DNA of 64,000 bases. Source: Gordionus sp. m RMFG-2023. Its lineage: Eukaryota; Nematomorpha; Gordioida; Chordodea; Parachordodidae. Location of the stretch: positions 19,817,366-19,881,365 of the forward strand of contig NC_088777.1 in assembly GCF_954871325.1 (NCBI RefSeq), given 5' to 3'. The notes beneath the pieces were generated by a model that saw only the letters and a list, made by a program, of their open reading frames with translations, was not told where the DNA came from and did no database searches. This document shows, piece by piece, positions 34,176-45,744 of this stretch. The translations under genes and the position numbers were made by a program. Within the stretch, counting starts at the first letter, position 1, and the number at the start of each line of letters is the position of its first letter.

Positions 34176-35129
34176 ATGATTGAGATGATATTTTACAGGA
34201 TAAGATGTTATATATTACCCTGCTAATCAAAAATTGTGAAATTAAAAACGTGTTTTTTTAGGTTGTTTAAGAGGTTTTTTTAAATCATTTTTTTAAAAAT
34301 AGTTATTCATAGCGTTTTTGGGCTATATTGTCAACTATATTTTTTATTTTTTTTTAGAAATTTATAAAATATGTTATCAAAATTTATATACTTGACTATT
34401 TAATCTCTTGATATTTTGAGAATTTGATTGGGATTTCAGAGTGTTTAATTGAAAAATGACAATAATGCAGCTTAACTTATTTATTAAAAATATAAATGAA
34501 GTTAAAGGTTTATAACTAACAAAGAATAAAAATAATAAATAAAAATAGCTATATTAATTATTATAACCAGACTCCTTTGAATTAAAGAGGTTCGTATAAA
34601 AACAGATTCTTTAACATTTCTGAGATTAAATAAGATCCATGGTAGTGAATAAAATCCTATCATAATCACTCCAATAATTTTGGCTAAGCAGTGATGTTTG
34701 AGTTTAATTTGACCAAGAGTCTATGTTTTTATAGGAATATTTTAGACTTTCATTATTTTTTTTCATAAGAATAATTCTATAATGGACAAAATTTGTTCTA
34801 TGATTTTTAAAATAATTAGTAACATTTGGATGGCTAGGGTAAAAATAAATAAAATTAACAAAGTGATAAAATAAAATATAATAAATGCGATATAAATTTG
34901 TAAGTAATATTTTTTATATGTAAAATTATAAACTTGTGGTATTTGAGCAAATATATGAGCATTATGAAATATTACAAGAATATATTTTCAAAATCATATA
35001 ATTTGCAATTTAATCATTATGTAGCATTGAGATATGGAATCCATATGAATTTGGAATCTCTCGATTTTAAATAATTTCCAAAAGGGTACAATTTTTAAAA
35101 TCCCTACAGGAATTGTATTTCTGCACGTA
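34176..35129. other. Intergenic, nothing recognised
   Basis: No coding frame of note and no terminal repeats found. Confidence 0.35.
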
Positions 35130-35525
35130 TACAATTAATGATCTGCCTAGGGCCTAATTTTTCAAGTCAGGCCCAATTTTTTTTTTTAAATTGTCCTGCC
35201 CGGCTCGAACCCAATTAATCTTTTTTTATTTGTCACTAAAAGCTCGACCCAAAATAAAAATAAAAATTATTTGTCAGCCCGGCCTGGCCCAAATTTATTT
35301 AAATATAGAAAAATGAAATTTTTTTTTATATTGTAAAAAAAATATCAGCGCCTTGTTTCTAGCAAGAATATTAAAATATATACATTTTCACAAAATTTAA
35401 TAATATATTATGACCCAAATTTTTTTAAAAAAATATTTGCCCGACCTAGCCTGTACTAAAAAATTTTTTAAAAATTGGCGCGACCCGGCTCAAAACCCGC
35501 CGGGGCGTGATTTTTAATCTCTGTG
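35130..35525. mobile_element. Small MITE with GC-rich ends
   Basis: The left end has ATGATCTGCCTAGGGCC and CAGGCCC. The right end, read inward, is CAGAGATTAAAAATCACGCC with GAGCCGGGTCG. It contains several CCCGGC and GGCCTGGCCC patches in an A/T background, and belongs with the CAGAGATCTTAATGGGCC-type family (3746, 10679, 15759). The exact left border is uncertain. Confidence 0.5.
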
Positions 35526-35639
35526 TATAACAATACCTAATCAATTTCAGAAATTTTTGTAATTAAAAATCCGTTTTTGAATCGCAATATAAAATTCGGT
35601 ATTTTTAACTTAGCCTAGGGCATAATCAGGCAAATTAGA

Positions 35640-36500
35640 TCACACAGATATCCCGTATTTATCATTTTCCTTCTTATGTAATGCCAATCTTGCCAATTTT
35701 GTTTTTGTCAATAACGCGTTTTAAACTATCTATCAACGGGTTGAAGCGGTAATATGCATTAAATACGCACTAGTTATTGATATAAAATTTGAAGTTAATG
35801 TTTCCAGAAGTTTGGCTGACTTCACTCTTAAGGAGTTATCTTAGTTTTTATTTAGATTGCAATTCGGTTACTTTTTTTGTGGCTGGCAAAATTGATTAAA
35901 GAATTAATAAGTAAGCACTAAATGTGCCAAAATAAAATATTAAGATCTTCTATATTCTCCATTCAGATATGATGCTTTTACCAATATTTTGCCCCTTCAA
36001 ATTATCTAACAAACATAAAACAATAATATGGACTAATAAAATACTACTTAATGATTTGATATAAGTTTCAAAATTAGTAATTCCACGAGCTTGGCTAATT
36101 TCAAGCTTAAAGCGTGACCAAATAGTTTTAATTTTGTTTAAAACTCTTTCTTTTTTGTTTTCATAATCGATTGAGGAATTAACAAGTATACTAATCAAGC
36201 GCTATATATTAGCGCAAAAAAATATTTACTTTTTATATATTTTCCATTCTATTGGCATTTCCTATTTTTCTAATAACGTTTTCTTTATACTGCCTACTAT
36301 TTAAATAATAAACAATTAATCATTAAACATTGATAAAATTTCAGAATAAATGCTTTCAGCGTAAGCTTGGCCAAAATTTTGTTACTAATAATTTTTTCCT
36401 TTATTCTGGCTACTATACTGGTTTAAGACCTTACAAGCACTAATAAAGAACGAGACACTAGCAAAATCTTAATATTAGTATATTTCCATTTGTTCAGCCA
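35640..36500 (-). repeat. Three degenerate ~280-bp tandem units, middle one open
   Basis: The phrase (A/G)AG(C/T)TTGGC(T/C)(G/A)A occurs near 35806, 36088 and 36363, about 280 bp apart. It is followed each time by a pyrimidine-rich stretch, a block like ATTGA(T/G)(T/G)AA(A)GAATTAA(T/C)AAGTA and then GC-ACTAA words. On the minus strand the middle unit is open for 82 codons (35950-36198: KIKTIWSRFKLEISQARGIT, IKSLSSILLVHIIVL). The left unit gives related residues in broken frames. I do not recognise the protein. Confidence 0.55.
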
Positions 36501-36876
36501 ACTTGAACGGAGATTATTACATTTATTAAAAACAAAACAATAATACTAATCATATGTGGGATCGCCTAAGGGTGGGCAAATAAGGGTTATGAACCAAAAA
36601 AAGTACACCCACTCCCTTCCTAAATAAATCTTGGCTGCCTCACATTTAATAAATTAATATAATGTTAAAATAATATTAATATTTATTTTTTCTCCAGTCA
36701 TCCAAACGCTACCACAATTTAACAGGCAATATTTTAATAAATTTCGCCATTATATATTGAAACTCTTGATTTAAAATGCTTACCATAGGTCCAAAGTTTT
36801 TTAAAAAAGAGATTATTTGGAAAGTGAAAATGTTTTAGGATATAATATCCTTTTTAAAATTATAATAGTAATAAAA

Positions 36877-37230
36877 TTAACTTTGGAAGTATGGGTTAAG
36901 TGAAAAGAAAATATATGAAATTATGTTACCCAAAAACTTAAGGAACCTTCGGTATACATTATTAGACAGCTCCCGAATTAAATGTACTATAGCATCAGAG
37001 TCCATCCACCAATGACTATGTTTCATATATAGTTCTCTATCAAGCAATAATTGGGTCCACCTCGCCTTTTTTCGATAAATAAGATACAAATAGTTGATAC
37101 CGTATATGGAAATGAAAAAAGATACGACTAACAAGAATGTCCTAAGTTTTATTAGCGATGTTTGATAATTACTCCACAGTGTTGAGTTCATATCTAGATG
37201 CTTTAAAAATTTTACTACTTGATAAAACAT
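36877..37230 (-). CDS. Hypothetical small membrane protein or first exon
   Basis: A 117-codon frame opens with ATG at 37230. It has a hydrophobic segment at about residues 33-54 (LLVVSFFISIYGINYLYLIY) followed by a basic R-K-K and a Trp-rich polar half (WTQLLLDRELYMKHSHWWMD). Base composition is richer in G and C than the flanks. After FLKFLG the sequence TTTTTGG|GTAACA could be a splice donor (about 36923), so the last 17 residues may be intron. No homologue comes to mind. It could equally be a chance frame. Confidence 0.4.
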   Translation of the reverse strand: MFYQVVKFLKHLDMNSTLWSNYQTSLIKLRTFLLVVSFFISIYGINYLYLIYRKKARWTQLLLDRELYMKHSHWWMDSDAIVHLIRELSNNVYRRFLKFLGNIISYIFFSLNPYFQS

Positions 37231-38538
37231 AATATTTGAATTCCTTCAAATGTTCGTGTTAAGTGAATTTAATAAAAAAAAATATTTTGAAATAATTATC
37301 GCAAAAAAATGATGAAAATGAAACTAATTTTTAGAATGTAGAAGAAAGAAGATATTAAAAATTCCATAAACCCCTCTGTCTAGCTTTTTAATAATTTATG
37401 AAATTGATACCTGTTTAATTTAATTTATATTTTATCGATTTTTCATAATTATATATGGGATTTTTAGATGTCTGGTTTGAACCTTTATAAACCTGTCCAA
37501 ACTGTTTCTCATACAAGCATATTAGAATTATGTAAAGAAAAGCGCATTTTTTCAAAATTTTATTACCATTCTCTAAAAAATAATATTGATCCCTATAAAA
37601 TTAAAATATTCTTAAGATTTTCTTTTGTAAAACTATATCTATAAAGAGTCAAAATAAATTTTATGGCTGAGAGCCATTTTATGCCCCAGCTTAGTTAGCT
37701 GACACTTTCTAGTAGCAATATGTAAAAATATTTAAAAAAATACCAAAACTTACCAATCATAACTAGTATGTAATATTTCAATAAAGAAACGCTTTACATG
37801 TTAAGTTTGAATTTTTTTTTTATTTAATTCTCTTTTAATTACCTAAAAATTACCAAAATGTGCTAAATCTCAATTTAGAACAAATTTGTTTATCCAAAAT
37901 TTATTTATAATAAATAATTGTGTGATAGATCTCAGACAATGTTTATTTAAATGTGAATTATGCAAATAACACTAATATCTTGACATCAATTTCCAAGGAT
38001 GGAAAAATAATTTTCCTATACCACCTGCAACTATAACTTTAGGGAGTGTAACAAACTCACTTTCAATTGAAAGAATTTACAAACCTCATCTTGTAAAGAT
38101 TATGATGATAATAATAGTAGAGATATAGAGGAAATTTTTTTTATAACAAAATGCACAAAGACATAAAAGGTTCTGTTCAACATTAAACGAATAATTTTTT
38201 AAAAGTAATATATGACTAACCACCAACCTTATACACATTTTACTACAATGAAAAAAATTACTAATAATTTAGAGATTATTGTATTATCTGATGATAATAA
38301 TAACTTCATAACTTAAAAAATTGCCATGAATCAATTCCAAAATTTATAACTAATAGTCCCTATATTTTTAGGAAAAAACAACATTTAAATGCACTGAATA
38401 TAATTACTAATTCTGAACCCATTTACAACAAACCCCTTATATACTAACCCACGAGCAAATAACCCTACTCCAGTGTTTTTGTCTTAGACTCAAATTAATA
38501 ATCTTCTCTAGGCAATATAACACCTTTTCACCATAAGC
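37231..38538. other. Intergenic, nothing recognised
   Basis: A/T-rich spacer. No coding signature, no terminal repeats noticed. Confidence 0.35.
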
Positions 38539-39148
38539 ATGAAAGGAATCTGCCCATCCTGTCACAAACTAATTATTATAAAAAAAGATAACCATCTATA
38601 CAAACATGGCCCTCAAGCCCTCCTTTGCTCAGGTTCTAATACTCTTTGCACAAAACTAATAGAACCCCAGTTAATACCAAACACACAGGTAAATAACGAA
38701 TCTCTAGAAGAATTTATTTTTATTAAAAAAATACCAACAATTAAACACATCCCATCTAGTGTTAATTACCAGATCGCTGACCACCTTACTAAATTATTTG
38801 ATAATATTAACAAAAATTTATCAAATTTAAATCATTGGAATAATCTCTTTACATTCCTTTCAAACGCCTCTCAATCCCAGAAGGTAACAAATCTATATAA
38901 CTTTCTAACCTAATAAAAGACAGAATTATAATACGTTAAAAATCCCAATAATCCTTATGAAAGTTTCAGCAACCTGCAATAAAATATCCCCAAAAATATA
39001 TGAAGGCGAGATATGCGGCGCATATAAATTAATCGCTTTGCAAACAAAACCAGCTCCATTTAACGACGAGACCCTTGACATCCTAAAATCCCTTACTAAC
39101 GGCAATTTTTCCCAGTTAACATATCTTTTCTTAAATTTTATCGCGTAA
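38539..39148 (+). pseudogene. LINE N-terminal region relic (zinc-finger part)
   Basis: The first frame (124 codons from ATG 38539) has MKGICPSCHKLIIIKKDNHL and HGPQALLCSGS, a C-x2-C...H-G-P...C-x-G-S finger typical of the same LINE group. After a stop, a second frame (38957) has NKISPKIYEGEICGAYKLIA and KPAPFNDETLDILKSL, corresponding to the conserved segment before the RT (K-I-E-x-G-D-I-x-G-A...A-P-x-x-x-E-T). Everything from the RT onward is missing. It is the N-terminal complement of the pieces at 29350 and 30700 but in a separate copy. Confidence 0.6.
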
Positions 39149-39458
39149 AATTTTTAAATAACATATGAATACCGCGAATCTATATTTCTCAAACAAACAC
39201 TTCAACTAGAAACTTTTAAACATAATTATACTGTTTTTTAGGAACATACTCATTACTAAATTAAGCTCTTTTTAGATCCTTTGATTCTTATATATACATA
39301 TACATATATTTATTTTTATTTAATATATTTATATATTTTTATAAATAGTTAGTTATTATAAAATTTATATGATGTGTAATTTAGTTTAAATAGTTTTAAA
39401 CCTCAAAACTTCGATGGGTTAATTTAAAAACAAATTACAGGTTTAGATTTATTAAAAG

Positions 39459-39570
39459 CAGAGTTTTGCCGGTCACGGCCAAAAAATGGTATGACTTAAA
39501 AATCCGAGCCTATCCTTGATATTTAAAAAAATGAAAAATCCGGGCCAGGCCATTACAATTAAATGTTATT
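39459..39570. repeat. Fragment of dispersed GGCC-rich MITE
   Basis: It begins CAGAGTTTTGCCGGTCACGG and ends in CAGGCCATTACAATTAAATG, which recurs inverted at 7539. It is a short internally deleted member of the CAGAG-type family. Confidence 0.45.
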
Positions 39571-39717
39571 ATGATAATATTTTGCTTAATATCACAGAAA
39601 TTAAGTTAGCAGGTAATTTAGGTTAGGGATATATAGTTAAGCTTTAGTTTTTTATAATGACTTTCACTAACAATGGATTCAGAATAAGGCCATACGTTAC
39701 AGATTATAAAAAAAATG

Positions 39718-39870
39718 GAAAATTTTTTTCCGTTGAATTATTTTCTGTGGAAATTTTTTTCCGGGGAGTATTATCCAGAGAAAAATTATTTTCCTGGGAT
39801 TTTTTTTTCCTATTTTCTTTCCGTTAAATTTTTTTCCAGGGATTTATTTTCCTAGATTCGTTTTGTATAT
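39718..39870. repeat. Degenerate TTTTCC(A/G)GGG repeat
   Basis: Short units such as TTTTTTTCCAGGGATTTATT recur about six times. They are the same kind as the ends of the 6958-9147 element and as words at 56225-56350. No partner end was found nearby. Confidence 0.6.
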
Positions 39871-42339
39871 GGTTTTGATTTTTGTATCAATTTTAAATTG
39901 GCTATTTTTTATTAGACTGCTCAATTTGTAAATCTTTATTTGATACTTCAACCTGAGGGTCAGTGCAAGATTCATTCTTATTAGATTCATTGGAACATTT
40001 TCAAAAATTTTCATCCGCGTAAAGGTTTTATGAGGTTGTTATTCAAAACAAATAAACCAAACTCTTTGCCTCCTGCCTACAGCTTCCTCAAAATTTAGAT
40101 ACCCTGAAAGTTTTAAAATCTGTTGGCCAAACTAGAGAACTGACTCCTGATTTCAGTTGCGTTCGTTAAATTCTAGCAAATAAAAAAATTTAATATTTAT
40201 CATTTTAAATATACTTATTAACATTTTTTTGTCTTTGATGATATCCCATGAAGCTACCATGAGAAAGAAATTTATATTTGCATAAACATAAATATAATAA
40301 TTTATGCCAAATACCACAAATAGATATAATATTATTTTTTACATTTTGTAAAATAAGTTGATACACATTTACTATATAAAACAATCATTATATTTTAAAC
40401 AAAGTAATTAGTAATTAATATGAGAAAACTGGAAAATAAGAATTTATTTAAAAAAAATATAAATGATCAGTAATTTTGGAGGAAGAGGACCACGAATCAT
40501 TAATTATTTAAAATGCTTTGACAAAAATACTCTAATTGTGTATTATGGACACTTTTCTAATTAGTTCAAAAAAGAATATCAACTTCTTTTCCTACAGAAC
40601 AAGATATTGAACTACAATTGATAAAAAAAGATTATTTATTAATTAATAAATGCGCACTACCTTCCTTTTCTTTTCTTTTTTTAGCTCTGGCGAATCATGA
40701 TTGTTAAGTTTTAGAATAAATGAGTATACCAATTTTGACTATATAAGATTCGGTTATAATTGCGCCTAACCTGGTCACTACAGTACATCGAAATCGAAAT
40801 TCGTCATTTGTTAAAAGAATAGTTTGATTTAGTAGGATCTACTTACAACTATATGTGGCCAGTTTTATCTAATATCAAAGGTTGATAAGCTGCTGGGTGA
40901 TATTGCTCAAGAGATTAAATCGACGCAGAGACACGATAGTGCATTTTTAATTTTTTTTCAAGTTGAAAAATCCAAGCCTTCTGCTATGTTTGTGGTTCAG
41001 CTAGATAACGCGACATTGGGTAATAAATCTTAGGTGGTTCTGATTAAAAGGTGAGTTCTCGGTTAGTAAAAGAGGACGATATAAATGATATAATTGATAT
41101 GGATAATAGAGAGTGTGGGCTTAGTCCTGACTTTACTGGAGAAGTAGAATTTGCAAATGTTTTGGTAAAATTTATTGTTCTAGTTTCGTAATTTAGGAGA
41201 ACTGAGGAGTATAAAAAGGTTTTATGACCGAAAGCAAAATTTTATTTCAGGAATATTTAAAAAATATTGATTAAGTAAAAACGGAGTTTCTTAACTCTAT
41301 AAACCAAAATATATCATTATACAATTATAGAAAAATTGACGGAAATTAAATAATAATAAAATATTGTTTTTGAATTGTTTATTTATATATAAAATAATTT
41401 CGACCTTCCTATCATTTGCCCTTTTTTAGGGTTGGGTGGGGCCCAAACCCCGAAATTACTCACTTTATTACGCCCATTGCGCAATCTGGCTTAGTTAATA
41501 ACTTTTGTTTAAAATAGTGATTGAACCGTTTTTTGGTTTCGACGACAACCTACAAGTTAATGTTTTATAAAATTGTCATTAATTATTTAGTATAATAATT
41601 TTACACCTAAATCTATGCGTAATGCAAAAAGATAACTTTATATAGATTTATTTGTATAATATAAATTTGAGTAGATCCTCACAAAAAAATGAAAATAAAA
41701 TATTTTTACCTAAATTTATTCACTAAAGGTTTACAAAAAAATCTTCTGATTTTGATTAAAAATATTTTGAGAGCATAAGTTTAATTTGCTTAAAAAATTC
41801 CTTTTCTGAGAGGAGGTAATGTTTTCCTAAAATTTTCAATGGGGGCAGTCTATTACTTTAAAGTAGGTTGCATATCTAATGGGGAATATTTTTTAAAATA
41901 AATTTGAAAGGAATTTTTTTTTAAATAATTTTTTAAATTTATTATCATAATTAAATAAGTAGACTTATACAACTATTTTAGTTGCAAAAATATCTTAAGA
42001 AATAGGAAAAACAATTTTTCATAAAGCTTTTACAATTCATTCATTTTTTAACACATAAAATAATCAATCTCAATGCCGGTGCATCAGTATTATTCAAACT
42101 CATTTATTATTGATAACTTTTATTTTGATCCTTACTTCATATTACCTATCCAAAATCACCTATCTTTGAAATCAAATAATATTGATTTTTTCTGAAAAAG
42201 TTTATTCAATTCATCAAAAATATTGAATTTATTTTATTCGAAAAAAATTTGTATAATTTAATTCACGATTATATAATATTATGCCAAGTAATATAAATAT
42301 AGACTGTAACAATAAAATTATTATTATAAATATGTGCGT
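39871..42339. other. Intergenic; possible unrecognised relic near 40800-41200
   Basis: Most is A/T-rich spacer. About 40850-41200 has a more even base composition and short open pieces in different frames (DKLLGDIAQEIKSTQRHDSA; ECGLSPDFTGEVEF), as a dead gene would. I could not place it in any family. Confidence 0.3.
42228..42233 (-). terminator. Candidate poly(A) signal for the SH3 gene
   Basis: AATAAA on the minus strand, about 107 bases after the stop codon. Such hexamers are common by chance in this A/T-rich DNA. A second one lies at 42201-42206. Confidence 0.25.
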
Positions 42340-45300
42340 TTAAATATTCATTTGGAATACACCTTCCTCTTCCACTTCTAAATGAGCAACAAATTCATCA
42401 TCCTCATAACACTGCGGCTTAAATTTGTAACTGACATTTTCGTTAATTTGAGATTTATAAATCTTATTCCAGTTACCAGTTATATCCTTAACCAAGGGAG
42501 TATTTATTATCAGGCTGGATTTGCAACGTTTATTTCCCCGTTTATTATCATTTTCAATTCCATCTTTAGGCAAATGACATTTTCCTACATTGCTTGAATT
42601 TTCGTTTGATTTAGAATCTAAGGAAGTTAGGGTATTTGTTTGTGACTCTTTGACAGAAACCTGATCAACTGCATCGTGATTATCTTTCAGATGTTTATCT
42701 ATTTTGAATTCTTTTAATTTTCTGATGTAATTATTTGGTACAAATCCTTCCCCATAATCGCCCAGCACCCACATCCAACCGCCCATTCCACCTGATCTTA
42801 AAGGTAGATTTTTATGTTTATCCGTGTTTGAATTTAAATCTAAGGAGCACATCTCATTTACGGTTGAATCTGAAGCCGATGGCGCTTCCACTATATCACC
42901 CCTTCTTAAAGTTAAATCATTCGCATCTCGAGCTACAAAATCATATAAAACAACATATTTTACTAAGTTGTGTCTTAGCAATTTATGACCATTTGTTGTA
43001 ATGTCTTGATTAAAATAATTATTGTTATTTGATAAACTGATGATTGAGTTTTCGTGTGAAAGATCTCTTTCGTCCAAGCTTTGATATTGTGATTCCCGAA
43101 GACTTATAACTTTATCGTTTTCCAAATTTTTGTTATTTAATTGATATTCTAATGATATATTCTCCTTTGTAGGCTTGCACTTTTCTCTTTTTATCCACGA
43201 TGTTAGAGGCTCCACCCAATCTGGTATAGGTGGTGGTGGTAAATTTTCCACACAATGCCTTTGAGGTATAAAACTCCTCTTACCATTGTTTTTGAATTTT
43301 TTAGCACATTTTTGCTTCAAAGTCGTAATCTTTAAATGATTATTTCCGTTCTCATTTATAGTAACAGGCTCTAGTTTAATCTTTTCTTCATCAGCATCTT
43401 TACATACATCGTACTCACCTGCATTAACATTTTCATCCTCTCGTCTCTTATCAAAATTGTCAGTGTCGCACTTCTTGTTATTCTCATCATTATTAAGGTT
43501 TCCGATGCCGCTAGTTTCTTGATACAAGCTTTCAGTGGATATTATACTTCCAATCATTTCATTATTCGAATCCTCTGTTGAACCTCTATCATTCCTTGAA
43601 GAAAGTTTAACAAAAAATCTGAACATTAATCCTTTCTTGATTTTACTTAGACCTCTTAAAAATAAAGTAACACTTTTGTTGGAATTAAAAATTGTTTCTG
43701 CATTCGTTCCAGTAGCTTGGACGTGATGCATTTTATTGATAAAATCCGATCCTTTCATATAAGTTATATGATTTGATACATATGCTTGATAATGATTGGA
43801 ATCGGTAGATGGCTCGCAATTGCTGGTATCTAAAGCACTTTCAACGCCTAATACGTCTTCTTTTTTTAAACATATTTTAGGCATTTGAATCGTGATTTCT
43901 TTGTTAACTACTCGAATCTTGGTCAAGGTTTTTGGTATGAGTATCTTAAAAGATCGGTTACTTGAGATTTTGTTATGTGTTAGTGGCTTCATCGTTTTAG
44001 AGTTGATCACCAGTTTTTTAATAACACTTTGAAAAAAACTTGTTGTGCTTGGACCAGTAATAAAACTGAACAAAGATTTATTATTCTTTAGGTTATCACA
44101 CTTATCCAAGCCTTTAGTAGTATTCATTGGAACATTATATATGTTTTTATAGTTTATCAAGTCAATATCGTCAAACTTTTTTTTGTCTCTATTAATGGAT
44201 ATATTTTTTATGGTCATACGATCAACCATTTTCATATCAATATCACTAACTCGTAGATTGTTAATATATTCACCAGATAATTTTTTATTGAGTTTTTCGT
44301 TTACTTGGGTCGGTACATTATATATACTCGGTATAGAATATTCATCATCAGGTGACAGATTATCGTCGGAGTCTAAGTCGCTTTTTATATATTTTCCAAT
44401 TTTATCTCTTTTTAAGCTGCTAAAGCCTTGGTAAATCTTATTCTCGACAATGGCATAATTTGCCAAATTATTTTTCCGAAAGCTTGATGATTTCTTAGTT
44501 TTTTTATCAAATGATTCACTTTTAACATAATTATTCATTTTATGTATCATTTGAGCTTTGTGATTTCTTTTCTTGGCATTATCATTCGGTGATGACCAAG
44601 TTGTATATTTAAGGGTAGCAGGCTCATACACCTTTGTACCCAAACCTCTTTTACAACTTCTATAATATCGCGGGTTGGAATAATGTTTAAAACTGTTTTT
44701 TCTAAAACTTTTTGAGTTTCCCGTATATCCTCCTTTGATTTGAAAATTTTTTGTTACCTCTATATCCGTCACATTTTGGTTTGGCTCTACATAATATTCA
44801 CAATCTGAATCCCTTTTAATCGATATTTTGGCGTTTTGTTTAGACATGTTTATTTCGTTTTTATCTCCCTCTCTTTTAATTTTAACCGATTGAACTGATT
44901 CCATTCTGTTAGATTCACCCTTATTTATAGATTGTTCATAGTTATTTGTAAGTTTCTCGAAGGCAATCAGCTCAGAACAATTTTTACGTTTAGTTTGAGC
45001 TTTGGGTTGATTTTTATTGTTTAATTTTGGTGGGACCTCGTTACATTTATTTACTTTATTGTAATTCTGTGCTTTAGAAGAACGGTTAGATTCCTCTGAA
45101 ACTGAATGCTCTTCTTGGCTGTTTATATAACCAAATCCACTATCTATGTCTTCGTGGGTTTTGTATTTTACAGGCATTTTTTTATGAAAATCCTTATTCT
45201 CGGGTATTACTTTATCTACAACAGATTGGGATTTTGATGTAGCATTAGTAAAAATTGTACGGTTCAAAGTGGAAGACAGATTATTCGGAAAGCATTGACT

Positions 45301-45744
45301 GTAATCGTAATTAGTTATAAATCGACAACATTCCATAGGCACAAAACCCATCAATTTTTGTTTATTAACTATGAACAAAAAATTATCCCTTTTATAGAGA
45401 GCGTAGACTAATTCTCCTTTTTGTAAAAAGGTTTTATCTTTAGTAAGCCAACCATATTCGTGACCAGTATTTTTAGTCATTTTAAGCGGAACTTTAAGTG
45501 GATTAAATTCATCCCCATTTTCCAGCATTTTTAATAACGAAGTTACAAAAGTAAATATATCTTGGTCTATAGTCATGGGGTTAGACTTTTCAAAATCTGA
45601 ATAGCTCTTAGCCTTTTTAAGCTGATTGTTAGTTTTAGATGTTTCATAAATTACGTCTTCTTTGTCAACGCACCCATATATATTGTCATTGTCCTCCTCT
45701 TTATTATTGGTCTCAGGCAAGTTTTTATCGACTTTATGTTTCAT
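42340..45744 (-). CDS. Large SH3-domain adaptor-like protein, single exon
   Basis: One uninterrupted frame of 1134 codons from ATG at 45744 to a stop at 42340, by far the longest in the window. Residues about 97-143 (HEYGWLTKDKTFLQKGELVY, then ALYKRDNFLFIV and MGFVPMECCRF) form an SH3-like segment lacking a clear ALYDY strand. About 836-839 is a PPPP stretch (NLPPPPIPDW). Residues about 928-1011 are a clear SH3 domain: YVVLYDFVARDANDLTLRRG, GGWMWVLGDYGEGFVPNNYI, with a roughly 30-residue insert in the n-Src loop. The rest is polar and disordered-looking, rich in N, K and S, with no membrane segment or signal peptide. SH3 domains bind proline-rich ligands, so an adaptor role is inferred. The N-terminal segment faintly recalls Dlish/Vamana-type proteins; this is unproven. 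A retrogene origin or an intron-poor lineage gene are both possible. Confidence 0.85.
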   Translation of the reverse strand: MKHKVDKNLPETNNKEEDNDNIYGCVDKEDVIYETSKTNNQLKKAKSYSDFEKSNPMTIDQDIFTFVTSLLKMLENGDEFNPLKVPLKMTKNTGHEYGWLTKDKTFLQKGELVYALYKRDNFLFIVNKQKLMGFVPMECCRFITNYDYSQCFPNNLSSTLNRTIFTNATSKSQSVVDKVIPENKDFHKKMPVKYKTHEDIDSGFGYINSQEEHSVSEESNRSSKAQNYNKVNKCNEVPPKLNNKNQPKAQTKRKNCSELIAFEKLTNNYEQSINKGESNRMESVQSVKIKREGDKNEINMSKQNAKISIKRDSDCEYYVEPNQNVTDIEVTKNFQIKGGYTGNSKSFRKNSFKHYSNPRYYRSCKRGLGTKVYEPATLKYTTWSSPNDNAKKRNHKAQMIHKMNNYVKSESFDKKTKKSSSFRKNNLANYAIVENKIYQGFSSLKRDKIGKYIKSDLDSDDNLSPDDEYSIPSIYNVPTQVNEKLNKKLSGEYINNLRVSDIDMKMVDRMTIKNISINRDKKKFDDIDLINYKNIYNVPMNTTKGLDKCDNLKNNKSLFSFITGPSTTSFFQSVIKKLVINSKTMKPLTHNKISSNRSFKILIPKTLTKIRVVNKEITIQMPKICLKKEDVLGVESALDTSNCEPSTDSNHYQAYVSNHITYMKGSDFINKMHHVQATGTNAETIFNSNKSVTLFLRGLSKIKKGLMFRFFVKLSSRNDRGSTEDSNNEMIGSIISTESLYQETSGIGNLNNDENNKKCDTDNFDKRREDENVNAGEYDVCKDADEEKIKLEPVTINENGNNHLKITTLKQKCAKKFKNNGKRSFIPQRHCVENLPPPPIPDWVEPLTSWIKREKCKPTKENISLEYQLNNKNLENDKVISLRESQYQSLDERDLSHENSIISLSNNNNYFNQDITTNGHKLLRHNLVKYVVLYDFVARDANDLTLRRGDIVEAPSASDSTVNEMCSLDLNSNTDKHKNLPLRSGGMGGWMWVLGDYGEGFVPNNYIRKLKEFKIDKHLKDNHDAVDQVSVKESQTNTLTSLDSKSNENSSNVGKCHLPKDGIENDNKRGNKRCKSSLIINTPLVKDITGNWNKIYKSQINENVSYKFKPQCYEDDEFVAHLEVEEEGVFQMNI

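Noticed and set aside
42735-43001. 88-codon plus-strand frame and other frames opposite the SH3 gene
   Set aside because: They lie antisense to the 1134-codon gene and have no domain content.
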